Assembly: GCA_020152595.1 (NCBI GenBank)
Contig: JAIGNY010001179.1
Coordinates: forward strand, 707,001 to 771,000
Source: Chiridota heheva
Lineage: Eukaryota > Echinodermata > Holothuroidea > Apodida > Chiridotidae
Direction: 5' to 3'
DNA: 64,000 nt
Position numbers and translations under genes: made by a program. Of the stretch, positions 23,531 through 33,935 are shown one piece after another; position 1 is the stretch's first letter, and every line of letters starts with the position of its first letter. Under the pieces are notes generated by a model that was not told where the DNA came from, ran no database searches, and saw only the letters and a program-made list of their open reading frames with translations.

Positions 23531-23697
23531 CGCTCACTGGAGCCGTCCAATGGAAGCGAAAGGACCCGTAAACGCGGACCGTGGAATCGTATGGAACCGT
23601 ACGGACCCGTAAACACGGGCCGCGGAACCGTCCAATGGAACCGTAAAACACGGACCGTGGAACCGTACGGACCCGTAAACATGGGCCGTGGAACCGT
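23531..23697 (+). repeat. Decamer array GGAxCCGTA inside DIRS-like copy 1
   Basis: Alternating GGA(G/A)CCGTA and GGACCCGTAAAC decamers make a short-period array. The same words are scattered at 22280-22400 and again in copy 2 at 44536-44770, so the array belongs to the element. Confidence 0.65.
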
Positions 23698-24417
23698 ATA
23701 ACTGTCGTAGCCGTTGGGTACGGGACCAAGAAGAAAAATAGCTGAATCAATCCTGAAAATTAAATATTTTATCTCAAATCTGTGTAAGAAAAATAAAAAT
23801 ATTCATATGCCTGTTAACGTGAAAACGAAAATAAGCTCGCTTGTAACAACTGTAGCTCCCTAGAGTTGTTACAGGGCGACCCCACATTTACCCAGCGGTG
23901 ACTACGACCCAATGCGCATGCGCCAAAATCGAAAAAGGAAATTGGCCTAATGCATACGAGAAGGTGTACTGAAATATCCTAACGTGCTAAACACTATACA
24001 TAGTATAACGCTAGGGTCACCTCGAGGCGGGTGGGGCTAAGGGAGAAAAAGACTAATTCCCGGGGCGAGAGGTCCCCTAGACAGGCACAACTTGTGCTCT
24101 AGGACCTAAAACACCCACCACGAGAGTAGGACGCTCTCGAACTAGCCACTCGCTATGTACGAATGGAGACAAAAACCCGCTATCCTAAGTGTAGGCTACA
24201 CGGGTAAAGTCGTGTAGGTCGGCCGAAGAAATCTCGGACCCATGGCTACCTCACCCTTCTCTCGGAAGACTTGAAAAGGCGAGCCAGATGAGAACGGGCA
24301 GCGTAAAAACCATTCAGGTAGAAGCTGCCTAAGAGAAAAGAGTTAGAAAGGTTAATTAAAAATAAAATAAAAATGACCAGTTTTCAGCGATGTTAGTGAC
24401 AACAACGCGCTGAAAAA

Positions 24418-24562
24418 GAGTGAGGTGGTACAGAGGTATTATGGAGGTCAGGGCTTGGCTGGTTACTGCGTTTTTTAGGTTCGGTTAGAAGTGCGTTAGA
24501 ATCAGGTCGTGTGACCAGATTGCATATTATAGCATGGAAGGTAAGGTATAACTTGAAGTAAA
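24418..24562. repeat. DIRS-like copy 1, right (coding 5') terminal repeat
   Basis: Reverse complement of 18771-18919 over about 145 bp, ending CTTGAAGTAAA. It lacks the terminal CCCCGCTA hairpin of the left end. Confidence 0.85.
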
Positions 24563-24563
24563 T

Positions 24564-25500
24564 ATTGTCTATATTTCTAAAACAGTAAAAATGTCTAAAT
24601 AATACCAATTTTCTTATCACTTTTTAGACCTGGCTATTAAGATATTGGATTGGCACCGGAAGTTTTCGTCTACATTTCTCAACGTTGCCAACTTACATGA
24701 CTTTTGCGAATAAAAACAAAGTCATAAATTTATATAATTAGCATTGCTGAAATTGATTGTATCATATTAACCATTAAGATACAACCTTCAATAAATAGCA
24801 TTAATATGAAATCCATATTCTCTTCATTTAATAAAATCTATAATATAGTTCCTAATTAAAAGATGGCGGGTTTTGAGCACGGAGTTTACAATACTAGTCC
24901 TGTTGCGCCTGACATTTCTGAGGGCCACGACAGAAAGAAAAAAATAACATGCAAACAACCAAGGTTATTACAGTCATTGTCATTTGAGGAGATTGGCCAC
25001 TCTGGCCTCACCATCTTTCTCTAGATGTTAAGCTCATGACAGTTATAAATTACTGGGGTAAATCACTATTGTAAAACATTTTTCCAGAGAATTAAGTTCT
25101 CTTTCAATTTTCAATTGGCAATCATAAATGTTACTGTGTATTGTCATGGTACTGATTCTTAAATGAATTTTCCCATATTTGTTTTAATCAAGTTAGAAAA
25201 TGGTGTAAATTAAAATAAACAACTCAGTGAATAAAGAAGGGTCCGCCTAATGGTCCCTAGTGGGGTCCAGGGGCGAAGTCCCGGGGGGTCCTGGGGGACT
25301 CTGCAATTTTAGGTATTTGGAGGGGTAAATTTCAATCAGAATTAGCATAGAATGTTCGTTCTTGAGTTATCTTTGTTGAAAGAGCTACCCATCTTTTATG
25401 CAAGGGATCATTCAAGTTCAGCTGCCTATCAGCGGCGTTGGAAATATTTGACGTTGGGGGACTTTATCATTTGTCCTAACAAACCTACCAATATATATAT
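24564..25500. other. No gene seen
   Basis: AT-rich DNA without coding signal. A short GC-rich block at about 25245-25300 (GGGTCCAGGGGCGAAGTCCC) is the only feature. The ORF at 25352-25579 has no recognisable domain and runs into the LINE 3' end. Confidence 0.5.
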
Positions 25501-25979
25501 GGTTTGGTTTAGTTTGTTGATGTTTAACGGTACCGCGACAGTCAAGAGTCAAATGTGCCAAGAGGGTGTTAAAAACTAAGGTGCTTGAGTTAGGACAGAT
25601 AGGATAGGGAGGAGGGATAGATGGAAGGAGGGAGAGAAGGTGAATAAGAAGTTAAGGTAATAAAAAGAGGGTGAGGAAGGTAAGGCAGAGAAGGGAAAGA
25701 AAGGGAGGTTTAGATCAGGTGGAATAAATTACTGTTGCGAGAGAAAGGTGACGAGGTTGGAGGTAGGATTGTTCATGATAATATCCGAAATTGAGAGGGA
25801 GAGAGGTGTGATCTGGAGTTCAGGTATATGGGACAGGTTAAGAGAATATGCTTGATCAAAAAATCGGCGTTGCATGTAGGGCAGAGAGAAGCATGAGAGC
25901 CGGAAAGTAGGTGAGAATGGGTGAGAAAGGAGTGGCCGAGGTGGATGTGGATAACAGCGTCCTCCCTGCGCTTGCGACT

Positions 25980-26225
25980 GTTGGTCCCGACTTAGGGTTT
26001 GATGGTGTAAAGTTTGTTACTGGTCTTGAGATTTCATGAGTCTTGCCAGGTCTTACTGCGGTAGCTGGAAGTGGAAAACGGTTTTTCTAAGGAAGGAAAG
26101 AGCGTTAAGTTGATTAAAGATTTGTAGGATGAGTGGATTGGACCAGAGCATGTTGAGGATGCCAGTGAGAACGGATTTAGAGTCAGAGAAGATGACGAAG
26201 CGGGGGCAGAAGGAGATTTCAACCT
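25980..26225 (-). pseudogene. LINE RNase H fragment
   Basis: Minus-strand frame 'CPRFVIFSDSKSVLTGILNM' near 26225-26150 matches the second catalytic Asp region of the RNase H in the 10.4-16 kb copy ('FAIFSDSKAVLTSLLNL'). Downstream a CxxC..H-like tail ('CNADFLIKHILLTCP') lies near 25870-25840. Frame changes are present. Confidence 0.62.
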
Positions 26226-26690
26226 AAATACTACGAGTTTACGATACTCACAATTAAACACGATGATATTCAATTGGAGACATTTCTCACACAGGGTAAA
26301 GACTTGGGCGAAGATAGTAAAATAATTTGGAGCTTCACTATAAAGTTAAACACGGTATCCCCAGACGCACACATCATCCTAACACAGGCACACAGCTAAG
26401 TAGAAATACAGTTCCACAATCCTGCCTCACCCCTCAAAATCTAGCGTTTATCGCGGCTATCTGATGTGAGTACAATCGTCAAATGCCTAGATTTACAGTC
26501 ATCCACTATATCTTTTACAAACTTGTACATATCTTAACATTCCCTACATTTTATGCAAATACGATGCACATTCCGACAAAGGGCTGAACCATACAAATAC
26601 AAGCTGTTCGAGAATATCGCCTCACCACCCAAAGTTTACTCCTACATACGTTAATACACAGCCTAAAATTACCTAGAATTAACGCTACAC
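26226..26690. other. Unrelated stretch replacing the LINE RT domain
   Basis: Between the RNase H piece and the endonuclease C-terminus of this LINE lies AT-richer sequence of different composition with no RT motif. It could be an insertion at a deletion site or filler DNA. No terminal repeats were recognised. Confidence 0.45.
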
Positions 26691-27650
26691 ATTTGACACT
26701 GAGAAGGCGAAAGTTGTCCACGTTTGGGGGAAAAGATGTTGGTTTGGAAAATACAGAGGGCTTTGTTTTTGAGTGAGATGGCCTGAAGTTCTGTGGGGTG
26801 AAGGTGGGGATAGATAATATAGCAACATCCAGGATCTTGGAGAGAGGAATAGAGACCCCAGTCTGCATGCTGGAATCTCCAGTTTTTAGGAAAATGTGTC
26901 GAGGGGGAAAGAGTGGAGATGTGGATGGGAAAATGCGAAGGGTGAATTCTCCAGTCTGAGAAATCGACAAATAAAGAGGGAAGGGTCGCAGACGGAGAGG
27001 TTGAGGCTGATAAAAGTGCCAGTATCTGGGTTTAAATAGGTGGAGGAGCCGTCGTTGAGGAGGGAAAGGTTGTGGTAAATCAGGAGGTTTTCCTTTGGTA
27101 GTCAAGGAAAGAGGAGCCCCATAGGGGATTTGAGCAATGAAGTTTCCGTTAGGATGAAGGGTTTGAGGAGTTGGCAGATAAAGTCGTCGAGATTAGAAAG
27201 GGAGGGTGGGTAAATGGAGTTGGGGGGGGGGGTAAATGGAGTTGAGGGGGTAAATGGAGTTGAGGGGGGTAAATGGAGTTGAGGGGAGTAAATGGAGTTG
27301 GGGGTAAATGGAGTTGGGGGTAAATGGGGGGTAAATGGAGTGGGGGGAAAGGTTACAGAAAGGGATGGTTTTGTGTAAGGTCACGGAACGGCATTTGGCT
27401 TGGAGGTTGGATTAGAAGGGATGTCATTTTTGACGTAAATGGAAGAGCAGAGGCTCTTCTGGCGTTCTGGGAGATGAAATGGGATCCCGTGTACCCCAGA
27501 ATGGGGGCGGAGTCGGGAGAGGATAGAAAGGTTTCCTGAAGGCAGATAATGCTAAGGTTGAATGTGGAGATCAGGAGTTCCAAGTTCTTTCAAAGAGAAT
27601 GGCAGAGAGACCGCGACAATTCCATTGTATGTCTGCCATTTAAAAGTAGT
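26690..27650 (-). pseudogene. LINE AP-like endonuclease domain
   Basis: Minus strand: 'DIQWNCRGL' near 27630, 'IICLQETFLSS' near 27550-27515 (intact QE), then 'FCNLSP..' near 27355, where a 140-bp minisatellite interrupts the domain. After it come 'LLNDGSSTYLNPDTGTFISL' near 27055-26995 and 'KNWRFQHADWSLYSSL' near 26885-26840, the C-terminal part and linker. The domain is split between frames. Confidence 0.62.
27205..27350 (-). repeat. Minisatellite in the LINE endonuclease
   Basis: Eight or so units of GTAAATGGAGTTG followed by a variable G run (unit about 15-23 bp). It sits at the point of the endonuclease that is a proline/C-homopolymer run in the 10.4-16 kb copy (about 12350-12372). Confidence 0.8.
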
Positions 27651-28084
27651 TTGGAAGGAAGAGGCCCCTGAGGGGAGCTCAAGTAAGGGGGAAGGAGGGA
27701 GGGGGGGGGTAGCTGTCCGAATTCCATGTCTTGGAAAGGCTTGTGATCTATGAAAGGGAGTGCTATAGAGAAAGAAAATTTGATTGGGGGTCCCCTCGTC
27801 ATTGTGAGAAGACTTGGGGAGTTGGTGTTGGGTGGATGGTGTACTGAGTTAGGAAGATTTGTTTTTTGTTGGTTGGTAGTTGGGGTTCTGTTAGTGTTTT
27901 TTTTTGTGGCCTGAATAGTGATGGGTAGCAGGTAAGATTGATAAAGGTTGAGGCAGTTGATATGGGTCTGTGGGTGTTGCCGTTTGTTGAGTCAGGTGAT
28001 CTAATAAAAGGGAGGGGGGGGAGGGGGTGAGATCCTTGTTGGTAAAGTGGCTTTCTCCGGGGTGAAGCAAGCATCTTGGTGTGA
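27650..28084 (-). pseudogene. LINE ORF1 C-terminal remnant
   Basis: Between the endonuclease start and the minisatellite. The minus-strand frames are rich in Pro, Thr, Asn and Gln and lack a clear zinc knuckle. By position it is the ORF1 tail and the ORF1-ORF2 junction. The assignment is by context only. Confidence 0.4.
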
Positions 28085-28680
28085 GGGGCCTGAAATGTTG
28101 GTGATAGGGGAGGAAGTGCTAGGGGAGGAAGTGCTAGGGGAGGAAGTGGTAGGGGACAAGGTGGTAGGGGAGGAGTGGTAGGGGAAGTGGTAGGGGGAAG
28201 AATGTGGTAGGGATAGTGGTAGGGATAGGAAGTGGTAGGGATAGGAAGTGGTAGGGGGAGGAAGTGGTAGGGGAGGGTGGAGGTAGTGGTAGGGGAGGAA
28301 GTGGTAGGGTAGGGGAGAAGTGGTACAAGGAGGAAGTGGTACAGGAGGAAGTGGTACAGGGAGGAAGTGGTAGGGGAGGAAGTGGTGGGGGAGGAAGTGG
28401 TGGGGGAGGAAGTGGTAGGGGAGGAAGTGGTGGGGAGGAAGTGGTAGGGGGAAGTGGTGGGGGAGGAAGTGGTAGGGAGGAAGTGGTAGGGGAGGAAGTG
28501 GTAGGGGAGGAAGTGGTAGGGGAGGAAGTTGTAGAGGGAGGAAGTGGTAGGGGAGGAAGTGGTAGGGGAGGAAGTGGTAGAGGGAAGAAGTGGTAGGGGA
28601 GAAAGTGGTAGGGGAGGAAGGGGTAGGGGAGGAAGTTGTTGGGGAGGAAATGGTAGGGAGGAAATGGCGGATAAGAGTGG
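28085..28680 (+). repeat. 15-bp G-rich minisatellite
   Basis: About 35-40 units of GGAGGAAGTGGTAGG with small indels, nearly free of C. The ORFs across it (Gly/Ser/Val/Glu repeats) are by-products. It directly abuts the larger 22/23-bp array. Confidence 0.9.
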
Positions 28681-28759
28681 CCCCTCCTGGGATGGAAAGC
28701 TGATGAATCCAGACTGTCGGTATGGATGTCCCTGGAGATGGTGTGGGTGCGGGGAGAGG

Positions 28760-31700
28760 TGGGGAGGGGGGGAGGGGAGGAGTGGTGGTTGGGTTGGAGT
28801 GGGGAGGGGAGGTTGGGTTGGAGTGGGGGTGGTGGTTGGGATGTAGTTGGAGTGGGGGTGGTGGTTGGGTTGGAGTGGGGTGGTGGTTGGGTTGGAGTGG
28901 GGTGGTGGTTGGGTTGGAGTGGGGTGGTGGTTGGGTTGGAGTGGGGGTGGTGGTTGGGTTGGAGTGGGGGTGGTGGTTGGGTTGGAGTGGGGTGGTGGTT
29001 GGGTTGGAGTGGGGTGGTGGTTGGGTTGGAGTGGGGTGGTGGTTGGGTTGGAGTGGGGTGGTGGTTGGGTTGGAGTGGGGGTGGTGGTTGGGTTGGAGTG
29101 GGGTGGTGGTTGGGTTGGAGTGGGGGTGGTGGTTGGGTTGGAGTGGGGTGGTGGTTGGGTTGGAGTGGGGTGGTGGTTGGGTTGGAGTGGTGGTGGTGGT
29201 TGGTTGAGTGGGGTGGTGGTTGGGTTGGTGGGGTGGTGGTTGGGTTGGAGTGGGGTGGTGGTTGGGTTGGAGTGGGGTGGTGGTTGGGTTGGAGTGGGTT
29301 GGGTTGGAGTGGGGTGGTGGTTGGGGTTGGGAGTGGGGGTTGGAGTGGGGTGGTGGTTGGGTTGGAGTGGGGGGTGGTGGTTGGGTTGGGATGGAGTGGG
29401 GGTGGTGGGTTGGAGTGGGGGGTGGTGGTTGGGTTGGAGTGGGGTGGTGGTTGGGTTGGAGTGGGGGTGGTGGTTGGGTTGGAGTGGGGGGGTGGTGGTT
29501 GGGTTGGAGTGGGGGTGGTGGTTGGGTTGGAGTGGGGGTGGTGGTTGGGTTGGAGTGGGGTGGTGGTTGGGTTGGAGTGGGGTGGTGGTGGGGTGGGGGG
29601 TGGTGGTTGGGTTGGGTGGGGTGGTGGTTGGGTTGGAGTGGGGGTGGTGGTTGGGTTGGAGTGGGGTGGTGGTTGGGTTGGAGTGGGGGTGGTGGTTGGG
29701 TTGGAGTGGGGTGGTGGTTGGGTTGGAGTGGGGGTGGTGGTTGGGTTGGAGTGGGGTGGTGGTTGGGTTGGAGTGGGGGTGGTGGTTGGGTTGGAGTGGG
29801 GTGGTGGTTGGGTTGGAGTGGGGTGGTGGTTGGGTTGGAGTGGGGTGGTGGTTGGGTTGGAGTGGGGTGGTGGTTGGGTTGGAGTGGGGTGGTGGTTGGG
29901 TTGGAGTGGGGTGGTGGTTGGGTTGGAGTGGGGGTGGTGGTTGGGTTGGAGTGGGGTGGTGGTTGGGTTGGAGTGGGGGTGGTGGTTGGGTTGGAGTGGG
30001 GGTGGTGGTTGGGTTGGAGTGGGGGTGGTGGTTGGGTTGGGGGTGGTGGTTGGGTTGGAGTGGGGTGGTGGTTGGGTTGGAGTGGGGTGGTGGTTGGGTT
30101 GGAGTGGGGTGGTGGTTGGGTTGGAGTGGGGTGGTGGTTGGGTTGGAGTGGGGGTGGTGGTTGGGTTGGAGTGGGGTGGTGGTTGGGTTGGAGTGGGGGG
30201 GGTGGTGGTTGAGTGGGGGTGGTGGTTGGGTTGGAGTGGGGTGGTGGTTGGGTTGGAGTGGGGGTGGTGGTTGGGTTGGAGTGGGGGTGGTGGTTGGGTT
30301 GGAGTGGGGTGGTGGTTGGGTTGGTGGGGTGGTTGGAGTGGGGGTGGTGGTTGGGTTGGAGTGGGGGTGGTGGTTGGGTTGGAGTGGGGGGTGGTGGTTG
30401 GGTTGGAGTGGGGGTGGTGGTTGGGTTGGAGTGGGGTGGTGGTTGGGTTGGAGTGGGGTGGTGGTTGGGTTGGAGTGGGGGTGGTGGTTGGGTTGGAGTG
30501 GGGTGGTGGTTGGGTTGGAGTGGGGTGGTGGTTGGGTTTGAGTGGGGGTGGTGGTTGGGTTTGGGGGTGGTTGGGTGGGGGTGGTGGTTGGGTTGGAGTG
30601 GGGTGGTGGTTGGTTGGAGTGGGGGTGGTGGTTGGGTTGGAGTGGGGGTGGTGGTTGGGTTGGAGTGGGGGTGGTGGTTGGGTTGGAGTGGGGGTGGTGG
30701 TTGGGTTGGAGTGGGGGTGGTGGTTGGGTGGAGTGGGGTGGTGGGGGTGGTGGTTGGGTTGGAGTGGGGTGGTGGTTGGGTTGGAGTGGGGTGGTGGTTG
30801 GGTTGGAGTGGGGGGGTGGTGGTTGGTGGTTGGAGTGGGGTGGTGGTTGGGTTGGAGTGGGGGTGGTGGTTGGGTTGGAGTGGGGTGGTGGTTGGGTTGG
30901 AGTGGGGGTGGTGGTTGGGTTGGAGTGGGGTGGTGGTTGGGTTGGAGTGGGGGTGGTGGTTGGGGGGGTGGTGGTTGGGTTGGAGTGGGGTGGTGGTTGG
31001 GTTGGAGTGGGGTGGTGGTTGGGTTGGAGTGGGGGTGGTGGTTGGGTTGGAGTGGGGGTGGTGGTTGGGTTGGAGTGGGGTGGTGGTTGGGTTGGAGTGG
31101 GGTGGTGGTTGGGTTGGAGTGGGGTGGGGTGGTGGTTGGTTGGGTTGGAGTGGGGTGGTGGTTGGGTTGGAGTGGGGTGGTGGTTGGGTTGGAGTGGGGT
31201 GGTGGTTGGGTTGGAGTGGGGGTGGTGGTTGGGTTGGAGTGGGGGTGGTGGTTGGGTTGGAGTGGGGGTGGTGGTGGTTGGGTTGGAGTGGGGTGGTGGT
31301 TGGGTTGGAGTGGGGTGGTGGTTGGGTTGGAGTGGGGTGGTGGTTGGGTTGGAGTGGGGTGGTGGTTGGGTTGGAGTGGGGTGGTGGTTGGTTGGGTGGG
31401 GGTGGTGGGGGTTGGGTGGGGGTGGTGGTTGGGTTGGAGTGGGGGTGGTGGTTGGGTTGGAGTGGGGGTGGTGGTTGGGTTGGAGTGGGGGTGGTGGTTG
31501 GGTTGGAGTGGGGTGGTGGTTGGGTTGGAGTGGGGGTGGTGGTTGGTTGGAGTGGGGGTGGTGGTTTGGAGTGGGGGTGGTGGTTGGGTTGGAGTGGGGT
31601 GGTGGTTGGGTTGGAGTGGGGGTGGTGGTTGGGTTGGAGTGGGGGTGGTGGTTGGGTTGGAGTGGGGTGGTGGTTGGGTTGGAGTGGGGTGGTGGTGGTT

Positions 31701-33935
31701 GGGTTGGAGTGGGGGTGGTGGTTGGGTTGGAGTGGGGGGTGGTGGTTGGTTGGGTTGGAGTGGGGGTGGTGGTTGGGTTGGAGTGGGGTGGTGGTTGGGT
31801 TGGAGTGGGGTGGTGGTTGGGTTTGGGGGGTGGTTGGGGGGTGGTGGTGGTTGGGTTGGAGTGGGGTGGTGGTTGGGTTGGAGTGGGGTGGTGGTTGGGT
31901 TGGAGTGGGGTGGTGGTTGGGTTGGAGTGGGGGTGGTGGGTTTGGGGTTGGAGTGGGGGGGGGTGGTGGTTGGGTTGGAGTGGGGGTGGTGGTTGGTTGG
32001 AGTGGGGTGGTGGTTGGGTTGGAGTGGGGTGGTGGTGGGGTTGGTGGTTGGGGGTGGTGGTTGGGTTGGAGTGGGGTGGTGGTTGGGTTGGAGTGGGGTG
32101 GTGGTTGGGTTGGGTGGGGTGGTGGTTGGGTTGGAGTGGGGTGGTGGTTGGTGGTTGGGTTGGAGTGGGGTGGTGGTTGGGTTGGAGTGGGGGTGGTGGT
32201 TGGGTTGGAGTGGGGTGGTGGTTGGTTGGAGTGGGGGTGGTGGTTGGGTTGGAGTGGGGTGGTGGTTGGGTTGGAGTGGGGGTGGTGGTTGGGTTGGAGT
32301 GGGGTGGTGGTTGGGTTGGAGTGGGGTGGTGGTTGGGTTGGAGTGGGGGGTGGTGGTGGGTTGGGTTTGAGTGGGGTGGGGTGGTGGTTGGGTTGGAGTG
32401 GGGGTGGTGGTTGGGTTGGAGTGTGGGGTGGTGGTTGGGTTGGAGTGGGGGTGGTGGTTGGGTTGGAGTGGGGTGGTGGTTGGGTTGGAGTGGGGGTGGT
32501 GGTTGGGTTGGAGTGGGGGGGTGGTGGTGGAGTGGGGGTGGTGGTTTGGAGTGGGGGGTGGTGGTTGGGTTGGAGTGGGGTGGTGGTTGGGTTGGAGTGG
32601 GGTGGTGGTTGGGTTGGAGTGGGGGTGGTGGTTGGGTTGGAGTGGGGTGGTGGTTGGGTTGGAGTGGGGGGTGGTGGTTGGGTTGGAGTGGGGGTGGTGG
32701 TTGGGTTGGAGTGGGGTGGTGGTTGGGTTGGAGTGGGGTGGTGGTTGGGTTGGGGGTGGTGGTTGGTTGGAGTGGGGGTGGTGGTTGGGTTGGAGTGGGG
32801 GTGGTGGTTGGGTTGGAGTGGGGTGGGGTGGTGGAGTGGGGTTGGTTGGGTTGGAGTGGGGTGGTGGTTGGGTTGGAGTGGGGGGTGGTTGGGTTGGAGT
32901 GGGGTGGTGGTTGGGTTGGAGTGGGGTGGTGGTTGGGTTGGGTGGGGGTGGTGGTTGGGTTGGAGTGGGGTGGTGGTTGGTTGGAGTGGGGTGGTGGTTG
33001 GGTTGGAGTGGGGGTGGTGGTTGGGGGTTGGAGTGGGGGTGGTGGTTGGGTTGGAGTGGGGGGGGTGGTGGTTGGGTGGTGGGGTGGAGGGGGTGGTGGT
33101 TGGGTTGGAGTGGGGTGGTGGTTGGGTTGGAGTGGGGGTGGTGGTTGGGTTGGAGTGGGGTGGTGGTTGGGTTGGAGTGGGGTGGTGGGGTGGTGGTTGG
33201 GTTGGAGTGGGGTGGTGGTTGGGTTGGAGTGGTGGGGGTGGTGGTGGTTGGGTGGGGTGGTGGTTGGGTTGGAGTGGGGTGGTGGTTGGGTTGGAGTGGG
33301 GTGGTGGTTGGGTGGAGTGGGGTGGTGGTTGGGTTGGAGTGGGGTGGTGGTTGGGTTGGAGTGGGGTGGTGGTTGGTTGGAGTGGGGTGGTGGTTTGGAG
33401 TGGGGGGTGGTGGTTGGTTGGTGGGGTTGGGTTGGAGTGGGGGGTGGTGGTTGGGTTGGAGTGGGGTGGTGGTTGGTTGGAGTGGGGTGGTGGTTGGGTT
33501 GGAGTGGGGTGGTGGTTGGGTTGGAGTGGGTGGGGTGGTGGGGGTTGGAGTGGGGGGTGGTGGTTGGGTTGGAGTGGGGTGGTGGTTGGGTTGGAGTGGG
33601 GGTGGTGGTTGGGTTGGAGTGGGGGGTGGTGGTTGGAGTTGGTGGTTGGGGTGGGGGGGTGGTGGTGGTTGGGTTGGGGAGTGGGGGGTGGTGGGGGTTG
33701 GAGTGGGGTGGTGGTTGGGTTGGGGTGGGGTGGTGGTTGGGTTGGAGTGGGGTGGTGGTTGGGTTGGAGTGGGGTGGTGGTTGGGTGGAGTGGGGTGGTG
33801 GTTGGGTTGGAGTGGGGATGGTGGTGGGTTGGGGGTGGAGTGGGGGTGGTGGTTGGGTTGTGGGGTGGTGGGGGTGGGTGGTGTGTGGTTGGGTTGGAGT
33901 GGGGTGGTGGTTGGGTTGTGGTTGGGTTGGAGTAG
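28760..33935 (+). repeat. Giant 22/23-bp G-rich minisatellite (about 5.2 kb)
   Basis: Roughly 230 units beginning GGAGTGGGG(G)TGGTGG and ending TTGGGTT. Length alternates between 22 and 23 bp through one G in the first G run, with occasional 1-12 bp indels. I see no cytosine on the plus strand from about 28751 to 33953. Neither strand offers stop codons, so the predicted plus-strand ORFs of up to 1240 codons are repeat artefacts. Each unit has several runs of two to five G, favouring G-quadruplexes. It lies inside ORF1 of the minus-strand LINE, where the C-rich sense strand would read Thr/Pro/Gln/Asn/His. Confidence 0.93.

Larger units (their letters stand above)
18746..24563 (-). mobile_element. 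DIRS-like tyrosine-recombinase retrotransposon, copy 1
   Basis: A 5.8-kb element with inverted terminal repeats (about 18771-18919 versus 24418-24562), an internal complementary region at 18964-19065, and a minus-strand RNase H remnant around 20230-20500. Coding sense is minus, so its 5' end is at 24563. The interior is CpG-rich compared with the AT-rich flanks and contains tandem and hairpin repeats instead of intact ORFs. A homologous copy lies at 40277-48097 and a deletion derivative at 61319-61437. Flanks AATAAAT/GTAAATA fit insertion at AAAT without target duplication. I could not find the recombinase or methyltransferase ORFs. The DIRS call rests on the ICR and the RT/RNase H motifs. 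Confidence 0.78.

Noticed and set aside
18746..24563. CpG-rich block as a bacterial or viral insert
   Set aside because: Its ends and interior are homologous to the 40277-48097 element, with DIRS-type RNase H traces. No prokaryotic gene structure is visible.
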